From Planctomycetota bacterium (lineage in GTDB: Bacteria > Planctomycetota > UBA11346): a stretch of 64,000 bases of DNA. Numbering within the stretch: the first letter of the stretch is position 1; each line of letters opens with the position of its first letter. The notes beneath the pieces are model-generated. The model was not told where the DNA came from, searched no databases, and worked only from the letters and a program-made list of their open reading frames with translations. Positions 51,943-61,509 of this stretch are shown in pieces. The position numbers and the translations under genes are program-made. The stretch spans positions 1 to 64,000 of the forward strand of contig BJHQ01000012.1 of the NCBI GenBank assembly GCA_014193115.1, read 5' to 3'.

Positions 51943-52246
51943 GGGAGAGGTGTTCGTGGGTGGAAGCGATGCCGCAGAGGCCTGCGGTCGAGGCAGCGCG
52001 GGGGCCGGTCGGCGTCCGCAGGGAAGGGCGCAGGATGGTGCGCAGCGTCGCACCCGCAACCACGGCACCCATGCTCAGCCGCTCGACAGGCCGCGCATGA
52101 CGACCAGATGACATGCGATCGGCTTCCTGCGCTGTGCGAATCGAGTCAGCCTACGCCACGCCTGGGCCGTTGCGCAGGCTCAGCCATCCAGGTCGTTGAC
52201 GGTCGCGGGCATCGCCCGACTCTGAAACGATCGTTTGAGGACCGCC
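51943..52246. other. Divergent intergenic region icd / tolC
   Basis: About 300 bases shared as promoter region by icd and the TolC-HlyD-RND operon. No hairpin, repeat or small gene was recognised in it. Confidence 0.35.
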
Positions 52247-53674
52247 ATGCCCAGAGCCCTTCCCGGATTCCTGCTGCTCAGTGCGCTGGCCATGGCGGCC
52301 GAACAACCGCCAGCGCTCGCGCCTGCTCCAGCGCCAGCGCCGCAGCCGTCTGCTGCCGTGTCCCTGGCCGAGGCCATCGCCTGGGCTGACGCGGCCAATG
52401 AAGGGCCAGCGATCGCTGCGACCCAGGTGGCTCGGGCATTGGCGGTGCAGCGCCAGGCCCGGTCCTTGCTGCTGCCCAGCGCGACTGCGACCGCTGGCTA
52501 TGGAACCCTCAGCAACCAGGACGATTGGTGGGGCGGCCGGTCCGACGAGACCTTGAGCGGCTCATTGGCGTTGACCTGGTACCTGTACAACGGCCAGGCG
52601 CTGCCCGGGTTGCGCCAGACCGAACGGCAGACCGAAGCCGCCCGGCTCAGCGCCTGGGAGGTCCGCCGTGCGCTGGCCTTCACCGTCACCGATGGATTCC
52701 TGGATGTGCATGCTGCCGAGCAGTCGGTGGCGGCGGCCGAACGCCGCCGGGCCACGGCGGCCCAGTCCTTGACCGATGCCAAAGCCCGGCTGAACGCTGG
52801 GCTGGCAGCCCGCGGCGAGGTCGCCCGGGTCGAGGTCGAAGACGCCAGCGCCGATCTCGCGCTGACCACCGCGCGGCGCTCGTTGGCCACCGCCCGGTTG
52901 ATCCTGGCCGACGTGATCGTCCGCGACGTACCCGCCGCCCTGGGCGATGCCATCGACCTGGAGGCCCTGGTGGCGGCGAAGGTGACCTTCCAGGCGATTC
53001 CCCTGCGAGCCCAGGGCGAGACCGTCGACGTGTTCGATCCAGCGCCGCCGGTGAGCCTGGATTCGGTGTCCAATCCAGCAGTGCAGAGCCGACTGGTGCG
53101 GACCGCGAGCAGCCTGCGCCCCGACCTGCGCGCCTTGCGGGAAAATCTGGCGGCGACCCAGCAGGCCGTGGCCCAGAACCGCAACCAGTACCTGCCCGAC
53201 CTGACCGCCAACGCCAGCTATTCCGATCGCGACAGCAATGCGCCGCGATCCCCCGAGAACAGCCCTGAATGGCGGGCCTCGTTGAATTTATCCTGGAATA
53301 TCTTCGATGGCGGCCGGCGCGAGGCCCAGATCGATGCCGCCCTGGCCAGCCGCAGCGAACTGGCGCTGCGGGTCATGCAGGCCGAGCGCCGCGTGGTCCG
53401 CGACCTGGCGCTGGCGGCGCAGGATCTGGTCTCTGGACGGGCGGCGGTCCGCCAGGCCGAGGTCCAGGTCAAGGCGGCGCGGATCAACGCCGAGGACGTG
53501 AATCAACGCGCTAAACAGGGCCTGGCCACCGCGCTGGAAGTCGCCGACGCCAATGTCGCAGCATTCGAGGCCGACTCCGAATTGGTGCGCCGCCGGCTGG
53601 CCCTGGCCCAGTCGTGGTTCGCCTTGCGCAAGGTCATCGGGCTGTGGCCGCTCGATTCGGTGCCGACCCGATGA
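52247..53674 (+). CDS. TolC-like outer-membrane efflux protein
   Basis: 475 residues. It has a signal peptide (MPRALPGFLLLSALAMAAEQ), an Ala/Pro-rich spacer and two OEP repeats. The repeats are seen as coiled-coil helices ending each in LRQTERQTEAARLSAWEVRRALAF and EAQIDAALASRSELALRVMQAERR; the beta segments are LNLSWNIFDGG and SLALTWYLYNG. The start at 52247 follows GAGGACC; the frame's TTG at 52235 is less likely. It is first in the efflux operon and overlaps the next gene (ATGA). Confidence 0.9.
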   Translation: MPRALPGFLLLSALAMAAEQPPALAPAPAPAPQPSAAVSLAEAIAWADAANEGPAIAATQVARALAVQRQARSLLLPSATATAGYGTLSNQDDWWGGRSDETLSGSLALTWYLYNGQALPGLRQTERQTEAARLSAWEVRRALAFTVTDGFLDVHAAEQSVAAAERRRATAAQSLTDAKARLNAGLAARGEVARVEVEDASADLALTTARRSLATARLILADVIVRDVPAALGDAIDLEALVAAKVTFQAIPLRAQGETVDVFDPAPPVSLDSVSNPAVQSRLVRTASSLRPDLRALRENLAATQQAVAQNRNQYLPDLTANASYSDRDSNAPRSPENSPEWRASLNLSWNIFDGGRREAQIDAALASRSELALRVMQAERRVVRDLALAAQDLVSGRAAVRQAEVQVKAARINAEDVNQRAKQGLATALEVADANVAAFEADSELVRRRLALAQSWFALRKVIGLWPLDSVPTR

Positions 53675-54894
53675 GCGATAATGGTGAGCAGGAGGCGTCC
53701 CGCCCGGTGCCCGTCCTGTGGGCTTCGCCGCGCCTGTGGAGCGGGTTGGCCGTCGGACTCCTGATCGGGTTGGCGGTCGGCGCCGGTGGAGCGGGGGCGC
53801 TGCTCCGTCCCAAGTCCCCTGCGCCAGTCGATCCGTCGGTCCAAACCACCAAGAAAACCAAATTTCCCGTGGAGATCGGCGCGACCATCGCCGCCCCCGT
53901 GGAGCGCTCCTTGACCGCGACCGGCGCGATCGAGGCCTTCGAGACGGTGCGGGTGGCGGCCCGGGTCGCGGGCATCGTCGAGACCGTGCTGGTGGCCGAG
54001 GGCGACGCGGTGAGCGCCGGCCAGCCGTTGGTGGCCCTCGATGCTGCCCGGTTCCGTCTGGCCGTGGCCGGCGCCGAAGCGGCGCTGGCGGCGGCGCAGT
54101 CGCGGCTGAGCGAAGCCGACCAGCAATGGCGGCGCCGGTTGGCCGCGGAAAAAGCCCAGGTCGGAACGGTGCCGGCCGGCGAGCTGGATCAGTTGGCTGC
54201 CCGGGTCGATCAGGCCAGGGCCGACCTGGCGTCGAGCACCGTCAATCGCGACCGTGCGGCCCTCGACCTGAAGGAATCCATCATCACCGCGCCGTTTCCC
54301 GGCATCGTGCAAAGCCGCGACATCCAGACCGGCAGCGCTCTGCTGGTCGGCCAGGCGGTGGCGACGCTGATCCAGCGCGACCCGCTCCAGGTGCGGTTCG
54401 CCCTGCCGGTGGCGGATGCGGCGATCCTGCGCATCGGCCAGGCGATCGAGGTCGTCGTCGGCGGGGCTCAACCGGTGCCGGCCAGCGTCCGGTTGATCGC
54501 CGCCGCCGCCGACCGGGCCACCCGCCAGGTGACCGTGCTGGCCCGATTCGCGCCAGAGAACCACCCGGATGCCGGCCAAGCAGTGACGGCCCTGCGCCCG
54601 GGTTCCTTCGCCGCCATCCGCATCGTCCTGCCCGCCGGGCCGCCGGTCATCTCGATCCCCGACTTGGCGGTCCGCCCCAGCGAGCGCGGATTCCTGGTGT
54701 TTTCCATCGACGGTGACGGCGATAGCGCGGTCGCCCGGGAGCACCGGGTCGAGACCGGCGAGCGCACCACCGATGGCCGGGTGGTGATCCGCAGCGGATT
54801 GACCCCTGGTCAGCGCATTGTCGTCCGCGGCGCCGAACCGCTGCGCGAGGGTTCGCCGGTCGAGATCCGGGACCAGCCGGCCCCCGCGCCGTGA
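53671..54894 (+). CDS. RND efflux membrane-fusion (HlyD-family) protein
   Basis: 407 residues. An N-terminal membrane helix (LWSGLAVGLLIGLAVGAGGAGALL, residues 22-45) is followed by the lipoyl/barrel-sandwich hybrid (GIVETVLVAEGDAVSAGQPLVALD), a coiled-coil hairpin, the second lipoyl half (IITAPFPGIVQSRDIQTGSALLVGQAVATL) and beta-barrel domains. It links the RND pump to the TolC-like channel. The ATG overlaps the TolC stop (ATGA), and its own stop overlaps the pump start. Confidence 0.9.
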   Translation: MSDNGEQEASRPVPVLWASPRLWSGLAVGLLIGLAVGAGGAGALLRPKSPAPVDPSVQTTKKTKFPVEIGATIAAPVERSLTATGAIEAFETVRVAARVAGIVETVLVAEGDAVSAGQPLVALDAARFRLAVAGAEAALAAAQSRLSEADQQWRRRLAAEKAQVGTVPAGELDQLAARVDQARADLASSTVNRDRAALDLKESIITAPFPGIVQSRDIQTGSALLVGQAVATLIQRDPLQVRFALPVADAAILRIGQAIEVVVGGAQPVPASVRLIAAAADRATRQVTVLARFAPENHPDAGQAVTALRPGSFAAIRIVLPAGPPVISIPDLAVRPSERGFLVFSIDGDGDSAVAREHRVETGERTTDGRVVIRSGLTPGQRIVVRGAEPLREGSPVEIRDQPAPAP

Positions 54895-57800
54895 ACCTCA
54901 CCGCCGTCAGCATCCGCAAGCCGATCGCCGCCTGGATGGTGATGGCGATCACCGTGCTGCTGGGCTGCGTCTCCCTCGCCCGGATCGGCGTCGGATCGGT
55001 GCCCGATGTCGATCTGCCGCTGGTCAACATCAGCCTGGCATGGCCAGGCGCCGCAGCCGAAGTGGTCGAGCAGGATCTGGTCGAACCGGTCGAAGAGGCG
55101 CTCTCCGCGGTCGAAGGGATCAAGACGATCACCTCCCGGGCCCGGCTCGGTTCCGCCAACCTGACCCTCGAACTGCACCTCGGCCATGAGGTCGACGACG
55201 CCATCCAGCAGGTCCAGACCCAGCTCGGCCTGGTCCGCAGCATCTTGCCCAAGGATGTTGAACCGGCGGTCATCACCAAGATCAACATCGACGAATTCCC
55301 TGTGGTGTGGATCAGCCTCTCGGGTCCGTACAGCCGGGCCAGGCTGGCCGACACGGTGCGTGATGTGGTCAAGGAACGCTTGCAGCGGGTGCCCGGAGTC
55401 GCCGACATCCAGTGGGGCGGCTATCTGGACCGCAATGTCCGGCTGTGGCTGGATCGCGACCGGCTCGACGAGCGAGGACTGACCGCCGCCGAGGTGGTGC
55501 GGCGGATCCAGGCCGAGCACGTCGAGCTGCCCGCCGGACTGATCGAAGGTCCGGCCAAGGAAATGGATGTGCGGGTGCTGGGCGAGGCTGGAAACCTGGA
55601 CTCGATGCGCGCGTTGGCGGTGGGCGGCACCGCCGACCAGCCGGTACGCCTGGGCGACGTGGCGGTGGTCGAGAACGGCTTCGCCGACGAACGCACCCGG
55701 GCGAGGAACAGCGGCGATCCGGCCCAATCCCTCGGCGTGAAGAAGCAGCGCGGGTCGAACACCGTGCAGGTGGTGACGGCAGTCCGCAAAGCGCTCGGCG
55801 AATTGCAGGCGGTCTTGCCCGAGGGCATGCGGCTGGAAGTCAATTACGACGACTCGATCTTCATCGCCGCGACTGTGCGCGATGTCGAGCACGAGCTGGC
55901 CTGGGCGGTGGCGCTGACCGCGATCGTGGTGTGGTTGTTCCTCGGATCGTGGCGGGCGATGCTCAACGTGCTGCTGGCGGTGCCGATGTCGCTGCTCGGC
56001 ACCATCGCCGCGATCTATGTCCTGGGCTACACCCTCAACACGTTCACCCTGCTCGCCCTGGCCCTGGTGGTCGGCCTGGTGGTCGATGACGCGATCATGG
56101 TCCAGGAGAACATCTCGCGGTACACCGAGGCCGGGATGAAGACCCGGCGCGCGGCGCTGAAAGGCACGTTGGAGGTGACCTTTGCCGCCGCCGCCAGCAC
56201 CTTGGCGGTGGTCGCGGTGTTCCTGCCCCTCGGCTTGGTGCCGGGAACCCTCGGCCAATACCTGGTGCAGTTCGGCGTCACGCTGTCGATCGCGGTGATG
56301 CTCAGCTATCTGGAGGCCGTGACCTTGGCGCCGGCCCGCTGCGCCCAGTTCCTGACCGTCGGGCGGCAGGACCGCGGCCTGGTCGGGCGATCAGCCGACC
56401 AGGTCTTCAACCGCCTGCGCCAAGCCTATAGCGCGGTGCTGCCGTGGACCTTGCGCCGTCCCCTGCTCGCGCTGCTCGGCGCGCTGGTGCTGTTCATCGG
56501 CGGACTGGCCCTGGTGGCGTTCCTGCCCAAGGAATTGATGCCCAAGCAGGACCGCGGCGCGATGTTCGTGCGGGTCGAGACCCAGGCCGGCGCCGGCATC
56601 GAGGAGACCGACCGGGCCATGCGCCGGGTCGAAGGTTGGCTCGCCGGCCAGCCCGAGGTCGAACGGTATTTTGCGGTGATCGGCGGTTTCGGCGGCACCG
56701 GCGTCAATACCGGCGTGGTCTTCGTCACCCTCAGCCAGAAGCACCAGCGCAGCGCCAGCCAGACTGAGGTCGAGCAGCGGGCCCGGGCCGCCTTCGGCCA
56801 GTGGCCGGGCATCACCGCCACGATCCAGGATCTCGGCAACCCCGGCAGCCGTGGCGAGATCGATTTCAGCCTCCGCGGCAGCGACTGGCCGGGCCTGGCC
56901 AAGGCCAACGAGCAGGTCATGCAGCGGATGCGCGACAGCGGACGGTTCGTCGATATCGATACCGATTACCAGCTTGGACGGCCCCAGGTGGCGGTGCTGC
57001 CCGATCGCGACCGGGCGCGGGATCTCGGCGTGTCCACCGCCGATCTCGCCAACACCCTGAACATCCTGCTGGGCGGCGCGAAGGTCGGGAAGTTCAGCCT
57101 GGACGGCCGCCGGGTCGATGTGCGAGCCCGACTGCTGGCCAGCGATCGGGTGCGCCCCGAGGACCTCGCCCGGGTCAAGGTGCGCACCGCCAGCGGCGAC
57201 CTGGTTCCGCTGTCCCAGGTCGTCACCACCGAGGAACGCCCCGTGCTCGATGTCATCACCCGCAAGGACCGCAGCCGGGCCATCGGCATCACCGCCAACC
57301 TCGCCCCTGGCCAGACCCAGGAGACCGCCCAAGCCTGGCTTGATCGCGAGGTGCGCGGCTCGCTGCCCGAGGGCATCCGCCTGGTCAAGCAAGGTGCCGC
57401 TGAGACGTATCAGGAGATTTTCACCGGCCTGCTGCTGGCCTTCGTCGCCGGACTGGTGATCGCGTGGATGATCCTGGCTGCCCAGTTCAACTCGATGATC
57501 CAGGCGGTGACCGTGCTCTCGATCCTGCCGCTGGCGATCGCCGGCGCGGCGGGCGGACTGCTCGCCGCCGGGATGTCGCTGAACTTCCTGAGCGTTCTCG
57601 GCATCTTGCTGCTGATGGGCATCGTGAAAAAGAACTCGATCATGCTGGTGGATTTCGCCAATGCGTTTGCACGGGGAAGGGTTCACGCCCCGGAAGCGCC
57701 GAGCGCCAGCTCGGCCCGGGAAGCGCCGACCGCCAGCTCGGCCCGCGGTCCTGAGGACGTGATCGCTGACGGCGATACGCAACCGCAAGCAAACCAAAAC

Positions 57801-58259
57801 CCAATCCAGCCGAGCTGGCGCTCGGCGCTCCCAGCCCAGTCGAGCAAGCGCACGACGCCCCCGGCCGAGGCCATGCTCTCAGCCGGCCAGGTCCGCCTGC
57901 GGCCGATCCTGATGACCTCGGCTGCGACCATGGCGGCGGCGGTGCCGACCATGCTCGGTCTCGGTGCCGGGGCAGAACTTCGCCAGCCGATGGCCTTCGC
58001 CGTGTTCTGGGGCGTGCTGGTCGCCACTGCGCTCAGCCTGGTGGTGGTCCCGGCGTTCTATGTCGCGACCAGCCGCCACGCCTGGTTCCGCTGGGCGATG
58101 CTGTTCCTGGCTGCCCTGATCGGAATCGCTCCGCTGGCCGGATTGATTGCCGGGTCATTTCAGGCGCTTGGCATCGCCGTCGTGGTCATCACCGCGGTTT
58201 TCTGCCTGTGGGGGCTGGCGCAGCTGGTCCAATGGCTGAACCGGCTCAGCGACCGGTGA
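54891..58259 (+). CDS. RND-family efflux pump with repeat-derived in-frame insert
   Basis: 1,122 residues from a GTG overlapping the previous stop (GTGA). AcrB-like: 12 membrane helices and two large periplasmic domains. The proton relay Asp399-Asp400 is in LVVDDAIMVQEN, and the family block LRPILMTSAATMAAAVPTML follows in the second half. Between VDFANAFARG and MLSAGQVRLRP (residues about 930-992), where relatives have a short loop, lie about 60 residues composed largely of EAPSASSAR / EAPTASSAR and an inverted repeat copy. The rest of the protein is typical; the insert is in the cytoplasmic loop before helix 11. Substrates are unknown. Confidence 0.93.
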   Translation: MNLTAVSIRKPIAAWMVMAITVLLGCVSLARIGVGSVPDVDLPLVNISLAWPGAAAEVVEQDLVEPVEEALSAVEGIKTITSRARLGSANLTLELHLGHEVDDAIQQVQTQLGLVRSILPKDVEPAVITKINIDEFPVVWISLSGPYSRARLADTVRDVVKERLQRVPGVADIQWGGYLDRNVRLWLDRDRLDERGLTAAEVVRRIQAEHVELPAGLIEGPAKEMDVRVLGEAGNLDSMRALAVGGTADQPVRLGDVAVVENGFADERTRARNSGDPAQSLGVKKQRGSNTVQVVTAVRKALGELQAVLPEGMRLEVNYDDSIFIAATVRDVEHELAWAVALTAIVVWLFLGSWRAMLNVLLAVPMSLLGTIAAIYVLGYTLNTFTLLALALVVGLVVDDAIMVQENISRYTEAGMKTRRAALKGTLEVTFAAAASTLAVVAVFLPLGLVPGTLGQYLVQFGVTLSIAVMLSYLEAVTLAPARCAQFLTVGRQDRGLVGRSADQVFNRLRQAYSAVLPWTLRRPLLALLGALVLFIGGLALVAFLPKELMPKQDRGAMFVRVETQAGAGIEETDRAMRRVEGWLAGQPEVERYFAVIGGFGGTGVNTGVVFVTLSQKHQRSASQTEVEQRARAAFGQWPGITATIQDLGNPGSRGEIDFSLRGSDWPGLAKANEQVMQRMRDSGRFVDIDTDYQLGRPQVAVLPDRDRARDLGVSTADLANTLNILLGGAKVGKFSLDGRRVDVRARLLASDRVRPEDLARVKVRTASGDLVPLSQVVTTEERPVLDVITRKDRSRAIGITANLAPGQTQETAQAWLDREVRGSLPEGIRLVKQGAAETYQEIFTGLLLAFVAGLVIAWMILAAQFNSMIQAVTVLSILPLAIAGAAGGLLAAGMSLNFLSVLGILLLMGIVKKNSIMLVDFANAFARGRVHAPEAPSASSAREAPTASSARGPEDVIADGDTQPQANQNPIQPSWRSALPAQSSKRTTPPAEAMLSAGQVRLRPILMTSAATMAAAVPTMLGLGAGAELRQPMAFAVFWGVLVATALSLVVVPAFYVATSRHAWFRWAMLFLAALIGIAPLAGLIAGSFQALGIAVVVITAVFCLWGLAQLVQWLNRLSDR
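57693..57832. repeat. REP-like repeats inside the RND pump gene
   Basis: Two direct units, GAAGCGCCGAGCGCCAGCTC... (57693-57718) and the same with one change (57720-57745), have a 27-bp period (nine codons). A third, inverted copy lies at 57809-57832. The same unit occurs between genes at 26209-26234. The length of the insert keeps the reading frame. Confidence 0.8.
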
Positions 58260-58265
58260 CGATCG

Positions 58266-59582
58266 TCAGTTGGCGATCCGTTCGAGCAGGATCAGGCTCA
58301 TGTCGTCGTCGAGCCCACGCTCGCCAGACCAGTCGGTCAATTCGCGCTCGACCCGATCAAGCGCGGCGTCGGTGGTGAGGGCCGGCCTGACCAGGCCCCG
58401 GGCCAGACGATCGCGGCCGAATTCGAAGCCGAGATCGGAGCGGGCTTCGGTGACCCCGTCGGAATAAAAACAGCAGCGGTCGCCGGGCGCCAGATCGACG
58501 GTGTGCTCGATCCACTGGGTCCGGTCGGTGGCGATCCAGCCCACCGCCACGCCCCGGGTGGCGAGGTGCTCGACCGGGCCGCCCTGGCGCACGACCAGCG
58601 GGCCAGGGTGGCCGGCGCTGGCGAAGCGGATGGTGCCGCTGCGCCCATCGGCGACTCCGACCACGATGGTGAAATACTGCCGGGTGTGCGGGTCCATGCG
58701 GTAATGATCGTTGAGCCAGCGGAGCAGCGGCAGCGGTTCGGCGACCGGCGCATCATGGGCCAGGCTGCGCTGGACCTGGACCGCGAGCAGCGCAGCTCCC
58801 ACCCCGTGGCCGCTGACATCGAGCAGATGGAAGGACAGACGTCCATCGGCGAGCCGCTTGAAGCCAAGCAGATCCCCGCCCAGGCCGGCGCACGGCCGCC
58901 AACGCCAGGCCGCCGCCCAGCCTGGCGCCGCCGGATCGGCGACCGGCAGCAGGTGCTGCTGGTAGCGGGCGGCGGCGTCCAGCTCGCTGCGCATCAAATC
59001 GTGGAGGTTCGCCAGCCGCGTATTCTGCTTGCGCAGCCGCTCCTCGAGTTCGGCGATCCGGCTGCCGACCCGCAGACGTTGGATAAGAACATCATACAGG
59101 AACGGCTTGACCAGGACGTCATCGGCGCCGCCTTCCATCGCTTGGGCAACCAGTTCGCGGCTGCCGCGGCGCATGGTGACGACGATGTGCAGATAGCCGC
59201 GGTCAGCGGCGCGGAGCTGGCCCAGGGTGAACGGACTTGGCCGTCCGGGCAGCGACCAGTCGAGCACCGACAATCGGATCGCCGGATCGGCGCGCAGGAT
59301 CTCCTCGGCGTCGGGCCAGGTGTTCGCGACCTGGACCTCGCAGCCGTGCTCGCGCAGGCATTCCGAATACAGCTGTTGGACCTCCGGATCCGGATCGGCG
59401 ACCAGGGCGCGGTGCGACAGCTTGCACAAAGCCCGGAACTTGGCGGTGGTGGAGGCGGCCCGCGGGTCGAGGATCCCCGACGCCGACGCATCGGCGGCGA
59501 TGGTCGGAGACAACAGCTCGGCCGACGATTCGACCGAGGGATTGCCCCGGGTGGGGCTAGCTGTCGGTGTGGCTGGGCTCAC
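58266..59582 (-). CDS. Response-regulator PP2C (SpoIIE-type) phosphatase
   Basis: 438 residues. The N-terminal receiver domain (about 57-175) has the phospho-acceptor Asp in LSVLDWSLPG, the switch Thr in IVVTMRRG and the conserved Lys in VLVKPF. A coiled-coil linker (RIAELEERLRKQNTRLANLHDLM) leads to a PP2C domain with AGLGGDLLGF, LDVSGHGVGAALLAVQVQR, RFASAGHPGPLVV, CCFYSDGVTEARSD and the closing LDDDMSLILL. Phosphorylation probably sets activity toward an anti-sigma antagonist, but no partner genes are nearby. It converges with the RND gene; the intergenic gap is 6 bases. Confidence 0.92.
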   Translation of the reverse strand: MSPATPTASPTRGNPSVESSAELLSPTIAADASASGILDPRAASTTAKFRALCKLSHRALVADPDPEVQQLYSECLREHGCEVQVANTWPDAEEILRADPAIRLSVLDWSLPGRPSPFTLGQLRAADRGYLHIVVTMRRGSRELVAQAMEGGADDVLVKPFLYDVLIQRLRVGSRIAELEERLRKQNTRLANLHDLMRSELDAAARYQQHLLPVADPAAPGWAAAWRWRPCAGLGGDLLGFKRLADGRLSFHLLDVSGHGVGAALLAVQVQRSLAHDAPVAEPLPLLRWLNDHYRMDPHTRQYFTIVVGVADGRSGTIRFASAGHPGPLVVRQGGPVEHLATRGVAVGWIATDRTQWIEHTVDLAPGDRCCFYSDGVTEARSDLGFEFGRDRLARGLVRPALTTDAALDRVERELTDWSGERGLDDDMSLILLERIAN

Positions 59583-59981
59583 AACCGATCATCGTCCGCC
59601 AGCTGATGAACAGCCGATGAAGAAGATGACTTCTCGGCCCGAGACGAGCCCCGCGACCCGACCTGGATGGCGCGACTCCGGCGACTGGCCGAGCCTGCCT
59701 GGCGCAGCTCTGATCGACTCGGAAAAGCACGATAAAATAGGTGAGTATGATGGATCACGAAACCCTCTTCGCGATCCCGATGCGGATCGTTCCGGACCCT
59801 GGGCCGCGCCTTCCACCGCGCCATTGTCAGACAACCAGCCGTCTTGCAATGAGATGGTTGTGTTTCTAGGATAACCTCTACGTCGCAGTAGCGGCAATCG
59901 GACGCTGGGCAATGGTTACGGTCGTCCACGGCCGGACCGCCTGGTGCCCGACTGCCGGGCCAGCGCCGGGAGACCGCCGCA
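59583..59981. other. Divergent intergenic region, phosphatase / Pgi-like
   Basis: About 400 bases that should hold both promoters. Short frames on both strands have no protein-like features. No tRNA, strong hairpin or repeat was noticed. Confidence 0.35.
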
Positions 59982-61418
59982 ATGAGCATCACGCTCGACT
60001 ACACCAATTGCCTGGCCGAGGCGATCAGTCCGACCCATGGTCTGATCCAGTCCGAGGTGAAGACGCTGATCGATAAAATCCCAGCCCATCATGCCAACCT
60101 TGAGGAACAACGCAGCAACGGCGAATCGGGCTTCTGGGAGCTCCCCTATCAGGACACTTCGGAACTCACGGCACTGCTGAAGAAGCACCAGGGCCGCTGG
60201 GATCACCTGGTGGTTTGTGGAACCGGGGGTTCGGTGCTGACCCCGCGCAGCCTGTTCGGAGCCCTGGCCCATCGCCATCATAACGAGCTCGATCCCAAGG
60301 CCCGCAAAGGCGCCCCCAAGGTCCATTTCCTGTCCAGCGCCGATCCCCTCGCCGTGTCCCAGCTCCTCGGCGGCCTCGACCTCAAGAAGACCCTGTTCCA
60401 GGTGAACAGCCGGTCAGGCTCCACTGCCGAAGCGGTCGCCCAGACCTTGCTGATCCTTGAAGTATTGAAGAAGAAAGCCGGCAAGACCAGCCCGTCGAAC
60501 CAGCTGGTGATCGTGACCGAACTGGAAAAATCCCCGCTGTTCGAGCTCGCCCGGCTGGAAAAATGCGATACGCTGCATTTCCCCGCCAACGTGTCCGGCC
60601 GCTTTTCCGTGCTCGGCAACAATACCTTGTTCATGGCCGGCTTGTCGGGGATCTCGGTGCCGGCGCTGCTCAAGGGCGGCGCTGCCGCCGACCAGCAGTT
60701 CCGCCATGGAGAGGCCAACGCCAATCCTGGCTACATGCACGCGCTGCTGCATTACCTGCTGACCCGCAAGCGCCGGAAGACCATCCACGCCACCTTCCCG
60801 TTCAGTGAGCGTCTGGGCCACGTCGCGACCTGGTACAACCATCTGGTCGCGGTCAGCCTGGGAAAAATGAACAACCGCCAGGGCAAAGCGGTCCATGTCG
60901 GCCCGAGCCCGGAATCGGCCGTGGGCACCTTCGACCTCCACGGCCAGCAGCAGCTGCATTCCGAAGGTCCGTTCGACAAGGTGGTCACGTTCATCACCGT
61001 CCGCGACCATGGCTCGACCCAGGCGGTGCCAGCATCGCCGATACGCTCGGATGGCCTGTCCTATGTCGGTGGAGCGGACCTCGCGACCCTGGTCGAACAG
61101 GGCCACCTGGCCGCCGAAGAGCACCTGACCAGCAGCGGCCGGCCGAGCATGAACCTGATCCTCGACACCGTCGACGAAGCCCACGTCATCGGCCTCTACC
61201 ATCTGCTCATGCTGTCGGCGGTGATGAGCGCCGAGTTGTACGGCATCGATCCGTTCGACCAGCCGAGCATCGAGCACGCCAAGGCCGGGATTTTCGCCCA
61301 GACCGGGCGGAGCGGATTTGAGGATCGGGCCAAGAAATTGCGCGATTACCGGGCGAGACCTCGCCGCCGCACGGTCGAGCGCAGGATTCCCGAACCGGCC
61401 CCTGCGCCGGCTGAATGA
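59982..61418 (+). CDS. pgi: Glucose-6-phosphate isomerase homologue with altered catalytic site
   Basis: 478 residues. Pgi features: GTGGSVLTPRSLFGAL near residue 79, QVNSRSGSTAEAVAQT (phosphate-binding loop), ANVSGRFSVLGNNTLF and DPFDQPSIEHAKA near the C-terminus. The motif normally WYRQLWAESLGK in this enzyme class, which carries the catalytic Glu, reads WYNHLVAVSLGK; the Glu position is Val291 and the preceding Gln is His. GGGAGA lies 8 bases before the ATG. A basic tail (RARPRRRTVERR) is added at the C-terminus. The protein may be inactive, relocated in substrate range, or use another base. Confidence 0.8.
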   Translation: MSITLDYTNCLAEAISPTHGLIQSEVKTLIDKIPAHHANLEEQRSNGESGFWELPYQDTSELTALLKKHQGRWDHLVVCGTGGSVLTPRSLFGALAHRHHNELDPKARKGAPKVHFLSSADPLAVSQLLGGLDLKKTLFQVNSRSGSTAEAVAQTLLILEVLKKKAGKTSPSNQLVIVTELEKSPLFELARLEKCDTLHFPANVSGRFSVLGNNTLFMAGLSGISVPALLKGGAAADQQFRHGEANANPGYMHALLHYLLTRKRRKTIHATFPFSERLGHVATWYNHLVAVSLGKMNNRQGKAVHVGPSPESAVGTFDLHGQQQLHSEGPFDKVVTFITVRDHGSTQAVPASPIRSDGLSYVGGADLATLVEQGHLAAEEHLTSSGRPSMNLILDTVDEAHVIGLYHLLMLSAVMSAELYGIDPFDQPSIEHAKAGIFAQTGRSGFEDRAKKLRDYRARPRRRTVERRIPEPAPAPAE

Positions 61419-61509
61419 TGCGGCCTGCACCTGACTGCACGGTAGGCAGAGGCTTGCCCGAACCCGCGTATCATTCGATGCTGGCAACCCTCCAGGGAAG
61501 GGGCGCTCC

